A stretch of DNA of 64,000 nucleotides from Desulfobacter postgatei 2ac9 (GTDB taxonomy: Bacteria; Desulfobacterota; Desulfobacteria; Desulfobacterales; Desulfobacteraceae), in the NCBI RefSeq assembly GCF_000233695.2, contig NZ_CM001488.1:3871971-3935970 (forward strand), given 5' to 3'. How positions within the stretch are numbered: the stretch's first letter is position 1; each line of letters starts with the position of its first letter. Below the pieces are notes generated by a model. The model had not been told where the DNA came from, did no database searches, and was given only the letters and a program-made list of their open reading frames with translations. The translations under genes were made by a program, and so were the position numbers. Shown here piece by piece: positions 38,065-47,346 of this stretch.

Positions 38065-38754
38065 CTATTTAATCGCCGGTATAGTCAAAACGGTTCCCGC
38101 CGGAAGAGCTCTGGGATCAAGAACAGTGTTCGCCCTGGCGATACGTCTCCATTCCCCCGGTTTCTTCCAGACCGTCTGCGCAATGCTGCTGAGCGTATCT
38201 CCTTCACGGACGGTATAGGTCCGCGCCGGAAAGGAGCTTCGCCTTGGGAACCGCTCTTCAATCTCTTCCGGTGTCAGATACTCTTGGAAGCTCAAATTGG
38301 CTTTGGCCCGCACCGGATAACCCTGCTCGGAAAAGAGAATGTATTGCAGTCGCAGACTGAGCAGCACCCCCTTGAAAGGGAAGTCCGGATTGGTGACGCC
38401 CGTGGGGGCGTTGGCCCATGTCACCTGGACAATCGGCGGCCGTTTTCCGTCATTGCCCTCGTCGACGCTCACCACCATCAGCCTCGCGACCCGGTCTGTA
38501 TACACCCTGACATCCACCGGACTTCCCGAGCCATCCCGCTCTTCGTACGAGTCAAAAAAGAGCTCCATGCTCAACTTCTTCAGATCTGCTTTTGTAAACT
38601 GCGTTCTCGGCTCCTGTCCCTGCACATTCTGGGTATCCCAGCTATTGCTCTGTTCGATGGTGTACTCGGTGGGATTGAAGAGCACTTTTACATTGTCATT
38701 GGTCACCTGCTCATTGGCGTCCAAGTTGATAATCGTCATTTTGGCGAGTGGCAT
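38065..38754 (-). CDS. LysM-containing tube-end protein (Afp7-like)
   Basis: A 229-residue protein. The N-terminal two thirds form a CIS tube-terminus/T4 gp53-gp54-like domain (VKVLFNPTEYTIEQSNSW is diagnostic). The C-terminus has a LysM motif (TYTVREGDTLSSIAQTVW to LPAGTVLTIPA). In Afp/PVC this protein links the inner tube to the hub. Start 38754 is chosen because GGAGG lies five bases upstream; the longer frame to 38856 runs into the preceding gene. Confidence 0.92.
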   Translation of the reverse strand: MPLAKMTIINLDANEQVTNDNVKVLFNPTEYTIEQSNSWDTQNVQGQEPRTQFTKADLKKLSMELFFDSYEERDGSGSPVDVRVYTDRVARLMVVSVDEGNDGKRPPIVQVTWANAPTGVTNPDFPFKGVLLSLRLQYILFSEQGYPVRAKANLSFQEYLTPEEIEERFPRRSSFPARTYTVREGDTLSSIAQTVWKKPGEWRRIARANTVLDPRALPAGTVLTIPAIK

Positions 38755-38756
38755 GC

Positions 38757-40301
38757 CTACCTCCCCACCCTCTCCCGCTCCTTCAGAAGCTGGCGGGTCA
38801 AGGAACGTTCTGTCTGCCGAGTGAGTCGTTTCGGATTGAGCATCTGTTTCTGCCAACCCCGTAGTGCTTTCTCCACGAGGGAGGTGACTTCGGCCTCACT
38901 TTGCGCCGTTGTCGTCTCCGTATTCCAGGTCCGTGTCGGTGTCAGTGTCTGCTTCATCTCCTTTACTGCAAGAAAAGTCGAGGTGTCCTGTTTGTGAACG
39001 AAGCGTATATCTTGCTGAACCGTATGGCGATCAGCTCTCATGGTACGATCGGCTCTGATGGTAACAGACCGCAGCCTTTCTTTGGGTACCAAAGCCTGTC
39101 TTTTCTCATGAGTCACAAGAGACAACCCCGTTCGAGTCGTTGAGAGGTCCGAGCTCGGCCTGTTCTTTTTTTCTCCGTATAAAACGGTTATCTGTTTTTC
39201 ATGGGACGTTTCAACAAGCTCTCTCTTGAAAACCTGGCTTTGCCGACGTTTTTCAAAATATCCCTTGGCAAGCCGATTCTTCATACGCCTCCTAAATCTG
39301 GCCGGTGTATCTGCGATCAGGGTTGCAAACAGATATTTTGACCATATCGGAGCCATGGTAGCTTTTTCACCATTTGGATTGCAAAGCATCTTCATCGTCG
39401 TCAATGTCTGCCTGATGTTGTGTCTCAAGATGGATGGGGTATGCACCTGGCAATGTGATCGGTAAACGGTTTCTCGACGTCGCATCCCCATTTTTGAAAC
39501 TGTTTGTCGTTGTATGAAGCCGGCTTCATTTCTTGAAACCGGCGTCAGGTTTGGCAATGTCGCAGAATATGCTTGTGTCCTTTCCTGCGCCCTTGCTCGG
39601 ATGCGTTGCCGCTCTCGCGAGATGCTCAATATGTCTCTTCGCGAGCCCAATTGGCGGAGGCGTTCGTTGTGGATGACCGGCAAGGCAGCGTGTTGAATGA
39701 TCGGCCCTTTATTTGTCGTGTTTTCGTAAAGACTGGGCATAGCCACGGTCATGCGCTGCAAATCTGTCCGGTGCCATGGCGCAAGGCGATACGGTTCAAC
39801 CGAAGCCACAATGGCGGCAGGAGCCAAAATAGAGGTCGACGCCGAACGAAGGCCCGCCTGCCATGCTCGCCCCGTCTCGCCGGACAGCTTTTGAAAACAT
39901 AGATGAGTGGCTCGCTCCTCTCTGCGCCACTCGCCGGTTTTGAAAAAACGCTGTTTAAAAAGAGGCTCAACGCGTTGCAAGTTCTTGACCGGGAGCGATA
40001 ACGCCAGGGTAACCCCGGAGGACCAATGCAGCGCCAGGGTGGGCTGTACGGTTATCTGTCCGACAAAGAGCCTGTGGATCATTTTCAGAAAAGAACTGTT
40101 TTTCGCGACGTGATTTCCGATCAACGATTTCATCCGCCACTTTTGTCCCAATCGTCTTCGAACCATGCCGTTCATGCCGCGCAGCACTCCGATACCCCGT
40201 TTCTTGGGGGCACGTGTCGCAACACCGATGCGGGTGCAAATAAGGCTCATGGGCCTAAAGTCGGGTCGGGTCGATGTGGCAATGTCCGTATTCTTTTTCA
40301 T
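38757..40301 (-). CDS. Arg-rich protein of unknown function, possible tape measure
   Basis: A 514-residue, strongly basic protein (many Arg/Lys, few acidic residues) with no domain I recognise, no signal peptide and no clear membrane segment. Stretches such as SRERQRIRARAQERTQA and LLKERERVGR look helical. It starts three bases after the DUF4157 gene and ends three bases before the LysM gene, a slot where many eCIS loci carry poorly conserved genes. No other gene in the operon is a convincing tape measure, so this could set particle length. That rests on position alone. Confidence 0.6.
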   Translation of the reverse strand: MKKNTDIATSTRPDFRPMSLICTRIGVATRAPKKRGIGVLRGMNGMVRRRLGQKWRMKSLIGNHVAKNSSFLKMIHRLFVGQITVQPTLALHWSSGVTLALSLPVKNLQRVEPLFKQRFFKTGEWRREERATHLCFQKLSGETGRAWQAGLRSASTSILAPAAIVASVEPYRLAPWHRTDLQRMTVAMPSLYENTTNKGPIIQHAALPVIHNERLRQLGSRRDILSISRERQRIRARAQERTQAYSATLPNLTPVSRNEAGFIQRQTVSKMGMRRRETVYRSHCQVHTPSILRHNIRQTLTTMKMLCNPNGEKATMAPIWSKYLFATLIADTPARFRRRMKNRLAKGYFEKRRQSQVFKRELVETSHEKQITVLYGEKKNRPSSDLSTTRTGLSLVTHEKRQALVPKERLRSVTIRADRTMRADRHTVQQDIRFVHKQDTSTFLAVKEMKQTLTPTRTWNTETTTAQSEAEVTSLVEKALRGWQKQMLNPKRLTRQTERSLTRQLLKERERVGR

Positions 40302-40304
40302 CTG

Positions 40305-41141
40305 TCACGCCGTAAACTGAAAAACAGCAATCAATGTCGTCGATCCCTCGGAGAGCTGAGCTCTCACTCGCGGTACGGATCCGGTGCCCGAGGTCGCTGT
40401 TATGCGGATTTTTCGGGCCCCTCCGCCGCCGGGATCATCAATTTCCATGTCGCCTTCATGGGTCATCGGGGTCAACGCCGCCTCGACCCCCTTGGGAATA
40501 TCCAATACAAGGGTGACCTGCTCTCCTTGCTTACCAGCGTCATAGCGAAACGAGACGGTGGCCGCCCCCACCTGGAGGGAACCCCGCCCCAGGGCCGGCG
40601 TAATCTCACCGGGGTGTTTTGTGATCGTGGGGACCGCCTCAGCCTCCTCCTCTTCGAGTAGAACTTCACCTCTGCTCTGCAGCGCGACCCGGGCGCTCGT
40701 ACCTTCCCGAACGGACCGACTCACCGTTTCGGCCTCGTTCTCCAAGCTTGCCTCAGTTGACGATAGGCCGGAAGAGACCGCGTTGTCCGATTGAATCGTA
40801 TGGGCGACTTCATGGGCCAACAGCCCCATGCCCTCTGGTTTGTCCGGAGCGAACCTCTCTTTTCCGAAATAGATATCCCGATCACGGGTGAACGCGGCCG
40901 CCCCAATTTCCGCTGCTTCTTCTGCAGCAGCTTCATCCCGGTGGATCCGCACCTTGGCCAGATCGTTGCCGAGCAGTGACGTCAACCGGATCCTGGCAAC
41001 GGAAGGAAGATCCTCCGGCTTTGATGAACGCCTCGGCGCCGAGGCTCGCGTCGTTGGGCGGGCTTCCGGCGTTCGTTCGCGTTCGTCCTGAAGACTCATA
41101 CTGTTTTGCAGTGGCTTGAGCCGTTTTTTCTTTCGTTTCAT
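40305..41141 (-). CDS. DUF4157 domain protein, short form
   Basis: A 278-residue protein. A basic N-terminus (MKRKKKRLK) precedes a DUF4157 domain (about 45-130) with HEVAH at 110-114 and DRDIYFGKERF before it, the same layout as in the 1385-residue effector. An acidic linker (LLEEEEAE) and a beta-rich C-terminus with no toxin motif follow. Start 41141 is supported by GAGGGGG upstream and overlaps the ATPase stop (ATGA). Small DUF4157 proteins next to the AAA ATPase are usual in eCIS loci; a role in cargo attachment is plausible. Confidence 0.88.
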   Translation of the reverse strand: MKRKKKRLKPLQNSMSLQDERERTPEARPTTRASAPRRSSKPEDLPSVARIRLTSLLGNDLAKVRIHRDEAAAEEAAEIGAAAFTRDRDIYFGKERFAPDKPEGMGLLAHEVAHTIQSDNAVSSGLSSTEASLENEAETVSRSVREGTSARVALQSRGEVLLEEEEAEAVPTITKHPGEITPALGRGSLQVGAATVSFRYDAGKQGEQVTLVLDIPKGVEAALTPMTHEGDMEIDDPGGGGARKIRITATSGTGSVPRVRAQLSEGSTTLIAVFQFTA

Positions 41142-43390
41142 GAGACCCCCTCTTGCGGTACAAGTGAAAAGTACCGACCAAAATCCGATTTGGTACAAAG
41201 TTTTCCCATCTTCTGATACTCTCGCCTGATGGCCAATATTATGTAGGTCATTGTCACCTGGCCTTCGTTTCGCGCTGCCAAAAACGCGCTCGCCAATGCC
41301 ACGTTTTTGATATTCCCGCCTGAAAACTTGAACTGCTTTGCGAGGAAATCGAAATCGACGTCCTCGGCCACTGGCGTTTGAGCGGGAAATACCTTCTGCC
41401 AAATACGTTTGCGTTGCGCCTCCCCGGGCAAGGGAAACTCGATACAGAATCGAAGACGTCTGGTAAACGCTTCGTCCAGATGCCCCCGGACATTGGTAGA
41501 GAGGATAACCAGCCCATCAAACGCCTCAATACGCTGCAGCAGGTAGTCGATTTCGATATTGGCGTATCGATCGTGAGAATCCTTGATTTCAGTCCGTTTG
41601 CCGAACAGAGCATCGGCTTCATCAAAAAAGAGGATACCGTGGGATTGGTCCGCCTCTTGGAACAGTCGCTCCAAATTCTTCTCTGTCTCCCCGATGTATT
41701 TGCTGACAATCCCTGGCAGGTTTACCTTGTACAGATCCATCTCGAGACGATTCGCCACGATCTCCGCAGCCATCGTCTTCCCAGTTCCCGACGGGCCGGA
41801 GAACAGCGCGCTGAGACCCTCTCCCCGAGAGAATATCTTATGAAAGCCCCACTCGCCGATTATCTTCTGACGAAAGTGAACCTGGTCAACAAGCTCTAAG
41901 AGCTGAGCAAATCTGTCATCGGGTAAGATGATATCCGACCACTCGAACACCGGATTTACCTGGCACGCCAGATCACCCATCTTTCGTCGACCAAGCCGGT
42001 TGGCGCTTTCGATGATCATCCACCGATCGACGTGCTCGTCTTTGCCATTTTCCACAATGCAGATGGACTTCGCCTGCCCCACCACCGTGGAGATTTGAGA
42101 TGGGATGAATCGATAGCGCCCGGCCAGCTCATCAACGGATATGGTATCGGAAACGATCGACGCGGCATCGAGCTCACGCTTCCATATAGCTTTGAGTGTT
42201 TCAAATCCCGGGGCGGTGATACGAACTTCCAGTAAGCTGTCCGGAAGGCCTTGAAGCGCTGGTAAGGGCTCCTTGACCCCCCAAAAACTCATCCCTTTGA
42301 AATCTGAGAGACGCCGGTTGACGAGTGAAAGATGATAAGACGCCTCCCATGTCGGACGACCCTCGAAGAGAACATCGAGATTGCGGATGAGGAGGGCAGC
42401 GCCAAAAATTCGGGCATCGCGAACCGCTCGCATCAGGGTATCGTCGATCCGCTGTTTGAGCCCCGATGTTACGGCCATGTCTATAGTCAAGAGCGGGACG
42501 CATATGGTCCGGCAAACAGCGGCCGCCGCTTCAGTGACCGACGGGGAGGGGCCTATCAGGCAACAGGTGAGCCCTCGTCTCTGTTCACCGTTTCCGGCGC
42601 CCTTGATATGCGATTCATAAGCATGGCCAACGTTCTCCAGATTTTTTGCGGTATTTACGGAAAACAGTGTCAGGGGGGCGTCGATTTGATCAATATCAAC
42701 CCAATCGGCGACCGGGCGGATGCGGTTGTCCAACTCGTATTGATTGAGCACCAAATCGACCACCGCGTCATCCACCCCCACACTGCGCTCCAGGAACGGA
42801 AGATACGCCTCATCGCCAAACCGTTCCAATTCTACTAGGCCGTATCGTACCAGAGGGCTTTTTTTACCAAAGGAGTGACGAGCGGTTAAGGTCTCTTCGA
42901 AGTCACGACAAAGCAGCCTGAAAATAAGGTCAAAGGAGACAGTTGTCCGGGTCAAATCATCCTGCAGATATGCAAACAGTCTGCGGTATTTGCCCTCGAT
43001 CTCCGGGGCGAGGAGAAGCATCAACACGTCTCGTTCGAATAAAGAGAGACCGAATTCGAGAACCAGCAACTCAAGCGGCGGCAGGGCGCCTGTCTGATGA
43101 AGGGGCGCAAGGCCGGCCGTCATTCTGGATTCGATTCGAGCCAATTTTTCGTCGGACACGGCACTCGGGCGAGCCCGCTGCAAAGTTCTGTCGGCCAGGA
43201 CGTCGGCGTCGGCATCGTTCAAAACCACCCCGTTTACGGTTTGCCCGTCGTTGTCGATGCTGCGCATGCGTGCAAGCTCCCGTTGGATGAAACAATCGAT
43301 ACGGCAAAGCTGATCCCTGAGGTAACGGCTATTTCCATCTTCTCTCACCGCCGATTCACTCAAGAACAGTTGTTTGTCAATATGTGCCAT
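41138..43390 (-). CDS. AAA+ ATPase (Afp15-like)
   Basis: 750 residues. The C-terminal AAA+ module has Walker A SGPSGTGKT (Lys538), Walker B ILFFDEADALFG and the arginine-finger region FTRRLRFCIEFPLPG. The N-terminal half contains a degenerate AAA-like domain (RNLDVLFEGRP). This ATPase is a hallmark of eCIS that distinguishes them from phage tails and is needed for particle assembly or release in Afp-like systems. It overlaps the DUF4255 gene by 14 bases, with GGAG before the start. Confidence 0.95.
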   Translation of the reverse strand: MAHIDKQLFLSESAVREDGNSRYLRDQLCRIDCFIQRELARMRSIDNDGQTVNGVVLNDADADVLADRTLQRARPSAVSDEKLARIESRMTAGLAPLHQTGALPPLELLVLEFGLSLFERDVLMLLLAPEIEGKYRRLFAYLQDDLTRTTVSFDLIFRLLCRDFEETLTARHSFGKKSPLVRYGLVELERFGDEAYLPFLERSVGVDDAVVDLVLNQYELDNRIRPVADWVDIDQIDAPLTLFSVNTAKNLENVGHAYESHIKGAGNGEQRRGLTCCLIGPSPSVTEAAAAVCRTICVPLLTIDMAVTSGLKQRIDDTLMRAVRDARIFGAALLIRNLDVLFEGRPTWEASYHLSLVNRRLSDFKGMSFWGVKEPLPALQGLPDSLLEVRITAPGFETLKAIWKRELDAASIVSDTISVDELAGRYRFIPSQISTVVGQAKSICIVENGKDEHVDRWMIIESANRLGRRKMGDLACQVNPVFEWSDIILPDDRFAQLLELVDQVHFRQKIIGEWGFHKIFSRGEGLSALFSGPSGTGKTMAAEIVANRLEMDLYKVNLPGIVSKYIGETEKNLERLFQEADQSHGILFFDEADALFGKRTEIKDSHDRYANIEIDYLLQRIEAFDGLVILSTNVRGHLDEAFTRRLRFCIEFPLPGEAQRKRIWQKVFPAQTPVAEDVDFDFLAKQFKFSGGNIKNVALASAFLAARNEGQVTMTYIILAIRREYQKMGKLCTKSDFGRYFSLVPQEGVS

Positions 43391-43940
43391 ACCGCGTCTC
43401 CATGGTCGTTACCCGCCTGACATCCCAATCCGTTTCGGAATCGATGAACACCACTTTTGCCTCGTAGCTAACCGATAGCCGGTAGGGGATCTGCAATGCG
43501 TTCCAGATCCGTGTCTGCTCCTCCAGATTCATGCGGCAGAGCCCCAGCGTGATTTGGGTGCCCGTACCGGCCAGATCTCCTTGCAGCATGGTTCCACCCA
43601 CAACAGCGTGATCATAGAGTACTCTCAGGGCATCTCCCAGTATGAGGTGCTCGTCAAGGGTGCTTACCGTATCAGTGACATACGGCGTGATCAAATAGTA
43701 CAAATTCAAGGAAAGGGGCCCGCGTGTCGTCCCGGTCGCTCCGCGGACGAGCGGGGGCTGGTTTTTGGCAAAGGGATTCTCGGTGACCTGATAAAGAAAA
43801 ATATTGATCAGGTGGTCCGTGTCCAGGGAGATGCTCTTGGGGGATGTGGCCGTTACTTCCAGATTCGGTGTGCTCATCTCCGACCCCAAAAGAGACAGAA
43901 GCGTGCTCGTAACGTCTCGTATGGCGCTGTTCGATGCCAT
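43377..43940 (-). CDS. DUF4255 tail terminator/cap protein (Afp16-like)
   Basis: A 187-residue protein. The family features are visible: IRDVTSTLLSLLG at the N-terminus, INIFLYQVTENP, LSLNLYYLITPY and LGDALRVLYDH. In Afp, Afp16 caps the particle and fixes length together with the tape measure. ATG at 43940 shares bases with the tube gene stop (TGATG), so translation is probably coupled; a TTG three bases upstream is unlikely. Confidence 0.92.
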   Translation of the reverse strand: MASNSAIRDVTSTLLSLLGSEMSTPNLEVTATSPKSISLDTDHLINIFLYQVTENPFAKNQPPLVRGATGTTRGPLSLNLYYLITPYVTDTVSTLDEHLILGDALRVLYDHAVVGGTMLQGDLAGTGTQITLGLCRMNLEEQTRIWNALQIPYRLSVSYEAKVVFIDSETDWDVRRVTTMETRYGTY

Positions 43941-44440
43941 CAATCCAGCCTCTCGAGCCCTTCATGGGCAAGCTCAATACTCTCGAAGGCCACCACGTTG
44001 TCAGTGGCCTTGAACTCGGGTCCCACCCATTTCACTGGAAAGGCGCGTCGAAGCACCCACTCTTTCAGGGTCTCGCCGGATGAATCAATCAGCGAGATGG
44101 AGATCTTCTTGTCAACGCTCTGATCGTTTTCGTTGCCGAGCCCGGATGTTCCCGAACCGGCCGGGCGCTGGTTGTCGTGGTCGAAGCTGCCCGACGCCAC
44201 GTCCAAATACCAATCGTACAAATCGTAGGATTGAGTCAGCCCCCGTTTGATGGTGATATTCTTCAATGAGCAACGCTCCGGAAATTTCAACAGATGGGTA
44301 TTGACCCCTCCCTCGGGATATTCGAATACCTTTACCTCGGACTCGAGCCCGGTACATTCAGCGGCGCCGCCAATCTCAATATGACCGAGACTGATTCTAA
44401 AACGGAACCCGACATACGGATCAGTTGAACGCTCTGTCAT
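43940..44440 (-). CDS. Inner tube protein 2 (gp19/Afp5-like)
   Basis: A 166-residue T4 gp19-type tube protein (PYVGFRFRISLGHIEIGGAAECTGLESEV and the ending AFPVKWVGPEFKATDNVVAFESIELAHEGL). An insertion of about 20 Gly/Asn/Ser residues around position 90 distinguishes it from the other tube gene. Afp-like systems use a minor tube variant near the baseplate, and this gene's place beside the third sheath fits that. It overlaps the sheath gene by four bases (ATGA). Confidence 0.92.
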   Translation of the reverse strand: MTERSTDPYVGFRFRISLGHIEIGGAAECTGLESEVKVFEYPEGGVNTHLLKFPERCSLKNITIKRGLTQSYDLYDWYLDVASGSFDHDNQRPAGSGTSGLGNENDQSVDKKISISLIDSSGETLKEWVLRRAFPVKWVGPEFKATDNVVAFESIELAHEGLERLD

Positions 44441-46266
44441 GAGTAAACCTCTATGGTCTCATTTGTGTGTCGAAGCCTGATGACAACAAACTCTGTCGGG
44501 ATGAGCAGCGCCAACCCGATGTCGATGATCAGATTGTCGTCCATGTTTTCCGCTTGCACGACAAACGCCTCCTCGGGCTTTGTTCCGGCCAGAACCCCGG
44601 AGCGAAAGAGGCCGTTCAGATAGGCTGTTACGCTCCCTACGATGGTTTTCTTCAGCTCCGGCGTGTTGGGTTCGAAAACCGCCCACGCGAGGGTGCGGCG
44701 AAGCGCCCGTTTGACTGAGAGCACCGTCCGCCGCGCACTGATATATCTATAGACAGAATTGTTCGACAAGGTGCGAGCCCCCCAAACCGCGGGCCCTAAG
44801 CTTGGCATCGATTTGAGACAATTCACGCCCAACGCGGTGAGCTGCTCGGTCGCCGACGAGTCCAAGGCAAGCTTGAGCGCAATGACGTCGGTCATCGCGA
44901 TATTTGCCGGTGCGCGTTGGACCCCCTCCAGGGTGTCTGTAGTGGCGAAGACGCCGGCTACAGTGCCGCTCGGCGGCCAATGCGCCGTGACCTCTTTACG
45001 CCGAATCCAGGGAAAATAAAGGGCACCGTTCATTCCCGTTGAATCAATTGCCAAAGACGGCACATAGAGATCCATGATTGCGTCGATTACTGCTACCGGA
45101 TCTCCGTCAAGGGGTGGTGGATCGAGGATGGCCATCCGGTCGCCCATTTTCTCACAATGATCCAGAATTCGGTGTTGCGCCGAGACATAGGCCGGAAAAT
45201 CGAACAATGTGCCCGATGATGCCTTCTGGATCATCTGGCATAAATCCGGTACCGCCACCAGGCTGATCTGTTCTATCTGTTCGAGTGCCGCGACCCCCTG
45301 ATATCCGTCCAACGCCGGATTTGGATACGGGAAATAACCTGAATCGTCATAGCCGGTATAGTAGGCAGAGGCCATGGGAATGACAGGATCCAGACCAGTT
45401 TGGACCGCTACGATGGATGGCAGTAAAGACAGTGTCAGATCCACCCCCGGAATTGGGCGCCTCGAGGAGGTCGGATTGACAATTCGAATCAGAGTTGAGT
45501 GCCCCTTTTCCCCATTGGCAATCCAGCTCGATTCAGATGGATCGCCATTAATAACAGCGAGCAGATAGCTCGGATGCTCCGGGTTGAGAGAGAGCGCGCT
45601 GAAGCGCTCCTCGATGCTGCCCAGTTTCACGGTAAGGGAGAGGCCCCGCCCCACCACGTTGCAGCCGGACGGCCAGTCGTTCGTCACGGCCTCGGTTAGC
45701 CGTATACGAGTTTCCGATATGACTTGGTCAATCGTCGATAGGGCGCTCACCCCTTGATTCAAAGGATGAAGCTGCACCGACATGCCGTCATAGAGGTCCG
45801 CCGAGCTATCCACTGTGAGCAGATCGACCCCCGATTGAATAGGTGCGGTTTGGGTCAAGGTCATTAAGCGGCTTGAGGCGGTAAGCAAGAACTCCAGATC
45901 GTTTCCAAACGAGCCCACCCCTGAGGCATCAATATCAAAAAGGGGCTGTCCCGAGGTATTGCGTACGCGATACCGGGCCGCCCGGGGCGCGCCGTCACTG
46001 TTGACCGAATGCGCTACACGAACCACGTAGCACAACTGTCCCCCGTTGGCGAAAAAGCTCTTTACCGCGCCGGGGAGATAGTACCGGTCATTTTCAGAGC
46101 CGAAAATGATCTCGAACTCATCCCATTTACGGATGCGCTGGGGAAGGTTCAAGGGTCCCCGGCTTGCCAATCCGACAAAACCGGTGACACTCGAGAGCCG
46201 AGCCACTGGTTCCGGTGGAAGGGCAACCCGTTCGATATATACCCCCGGCGTACCTAAAGCCGCCAT
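44437..46266 (-). CDS. Tail sheath protein 3
   Basis: A 609-residue contractile sheath subunit. It starts MAALGTPGVYIERV and ends with the conserved sheath C-terminal domain (WGARTLSNNSVYRYISARR, then WAVFEPNTPELKKTI). The N-terminal linker differs from the other two sheaths, which begin with EYLxPGVYVEEV. GAGGAG precedes the ATG. In Afp the divergent sheath copy sits closest to the baseplate, a plausible role here. Confidence 0.93.
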   Translation of the reverse strand: MAALGTPGVYIERVALPPEPVARLSSVTGFVGLASRGPLNLPQRIRKWDEFEIIFGSENDRYYLPGAVKSFFANGGQLCYVVRVAHSVNSDGAPRAARYRVRNTSGQPLFDIDASGVGSFGNDLEFLLTASSRLMTLTQTAPIQSGVDLLTVDSSADLYDGMSVQLHPLNQGVSALSTIDQVISETRIRLTEAVTNDWPSGCNVVGRGLSLTVKLGSIEERFSALSLNPEHPSYLLAVINGDPSESSWIANGEKGHSTLIRIVNPTSSRRPIPGVDLTLSLLPSIVAVQTGLDPVIPMASAYYTGYDDSGYFPYPNPALDGYQGVAALEQIEQISLVAVPDLCQMIQKASSGTLFDFPAYVSAQHRILDHCEKMGDRMAILDPPPLDGDPVAVIDAIMDLYVPSLAIDSTGMNGALYFPWIRRKEVTAHWPPSGTVAGVFATTDTLEGVQRAPANIAMTDVIALKLALDSSATEQLTALGVNCLKSMPSLGPAVWGARTLSNNSVYRYISARRTVLSVKRALRRTLAWAVFEPNTPELKKTIVGSVTAYLNGLFRSGVLAGTKPEEAFVVQAENMDDNLIIDIGLALLIPTEFVVIRLRHTNETIEVYS

Positions 46267-46279
46267 TACTTTCTCCTCA

Positions 46280-46457
46280 TTAATTTGCCCGAGATGCTTC
46301 TCGTCCGACTTCGTTGATCTCCTGGTTGATCCGCGAGATATCCGTCACCCATAGGCGCCTTTCCAAATGAGATAAGCTCATCAGCTCCTGGCGTGGCCAA
46401 TGGAAATGGTACGCGATAAACGCTACCTCCCGACGCGCCTGATCTCGGGGGTAGCAT
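46280..46457 (-). pseudogene. DUF6760-like small protein gene with a one-base frameshift
   Basis: A frame ending TAA at 46280-46282 encodes REVAFIAYHFHWPRQELMSL and then ERRLWVTDISRINQEINE, which matches my recollection of the DUF6760 family found in phage-tail-like and eCIS operons. The only ATG with a Shine-Dalgarno (46455-46457, GGGGGA upstream) is in another frame. Removing one base from the run of five C (minus strand) just after it joins the two into a 58-residue protein starting MLPRDQARRE. This is either a true frameshift, slippage, or a homopolymer error. Confidence 0.6.
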
Positions 46458-46458
46458 G

Positions 46459-46839
46459 TTATTCCCCCAGGGCGCTCTCCCGAAAGAGAGACGCACCATC
46501 AAGGACGATCGACGCGTTGCAGTGCGGACAGGTCACGCCTATCTGCGTGTGACCGTTGCCGTTTATTATCTCGTAAAGCTCCTGAAGGTACGATACGTCC
46601 GCTGCGAACATCTTCTCCACAATTGATGGATTCACATCGGGCAGATCTCCGAGCTTCTGTATGACCCTGGACAGGAGAATGATACTCAAATAAGCCTCAT
46701 TTCGCTGGACCCGAGGATCCTGCAGGGGAGCGATCTCATCCGCCGCGCTCGCCAGGCGCATCACACCGTCACGATGTAGATTTCCGTGCTGATCCACGTA
46801 CCCCTTCGGCAGTGTAAACTCAAACTCAGTCTGTAACAT
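46459..46839 (-). CDS. Small tail-assembly protein with CxxC zinc-ribbon remnant
   Basis: A 126-residue protein. The opening QTEFEFTLPKGYVDQHGNLHRDGVMRLA resembles phage tail assembly chaperone-type proteins found between tube and sheath genes. Helices fill the middle, and CPHCNAS near the C-terminus forms one CxxC knuckle. It has ATG at 46839 with AAGGAG upstream; a GTG three bases earlier is also possible. It probably aids tube or sheath assembly, inferred from position. Confidence 0.72.
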   Translation of the reverse strand: MLQTEFEFTLPKGYVDQHGNLHRDGVMRLASAADEIAPLQDPRVQRNEAYLSIILLSRVIQKLGDLPDVNPSIVEKMFAADVSYLQELYEIINGNGHTQIGVTCPHCNASIVLDGASLFRESALGE

Positions 46840-46855
46840 CACCTGGTCTCCTTTA

Positions 46856-47314
46856 TCAACTCGTCACCAAGTCCGTAATTCCCTCGTGACAGAACTCCAG
46901 TGTCTCCACTGCCACTTCATTGGCGCTGCCTTTGAGCTCCGGGCCGACCCACTTGGAGGGCCATGCGTTCTGCAGGTTCCACCGCACACGCTCGCCGCCG
47001 CCTGATACGCCCCGCTCATCGTATAGGACGATGGAGACATTCTTTCGCTCGATGGCACCGTCCATCACGCTCTTTCGCCAGTCGAAGAGCTCTGTATTGG
47101 TGCTGACCCCTCGCTTCAGAGTAACGTTGGAAAACTTTTTCAGCCCGGGGAGCTTGCGAACGGTAATGTCGTCGGCTCCCTCGCGGTATTCAACAATATC
47201 CGTCTCGGTATCCAGACCGGTGCACTCTGAAAAACCGGCAGACGTGATACCTTCTATTTCCACGATAAAATTAAAAGATCCGAAGGGATCAAACGGCCCA
47301 CTTTCTCGTCTCAT
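46856..47314 (-). CDS. Inner tube protein 1 (gp19/Afp1-like)
   Basis: 152 residues. DPFGSFNFIVEIEGITSAGFSECTGL is the classic opening of the Afp1/gp19 tube family, and the ending WPSKWVGPELKGSANEVAVETLEFCHEGI matches tube 2. It is the likely major inner tube subunit. GGAGG lies five bases before the ATG. It lies between sheath 2 and the assembly gene. Confidence 0.93.
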   Translation of the reverse strand: MRRESGPFDPFGSFNFIVEIEGITSAGFSECTGLDTETDIVEYREGADDITVRKLPGLKKFSNVTLKRGVSTNTELFDWRKSVMDGAIERKNVSIVLYDERGVSGGGERVRWNLQNAWPSKWVGPELKGSANEVAVETLEFCHEGITDLVTS

Positions 47315-47346
47315 TCTTTACCTCCGTGTTATGACGCACACTCTGA

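Noticed and set aside
46266..46502. A 78-residue frame starting MMVRLSFGRAP
   Set aside because: It is out of frame with the conserved DUF6760-like sequence and has no family-like features; it exists because of the frame shift and overlap with neighbours.
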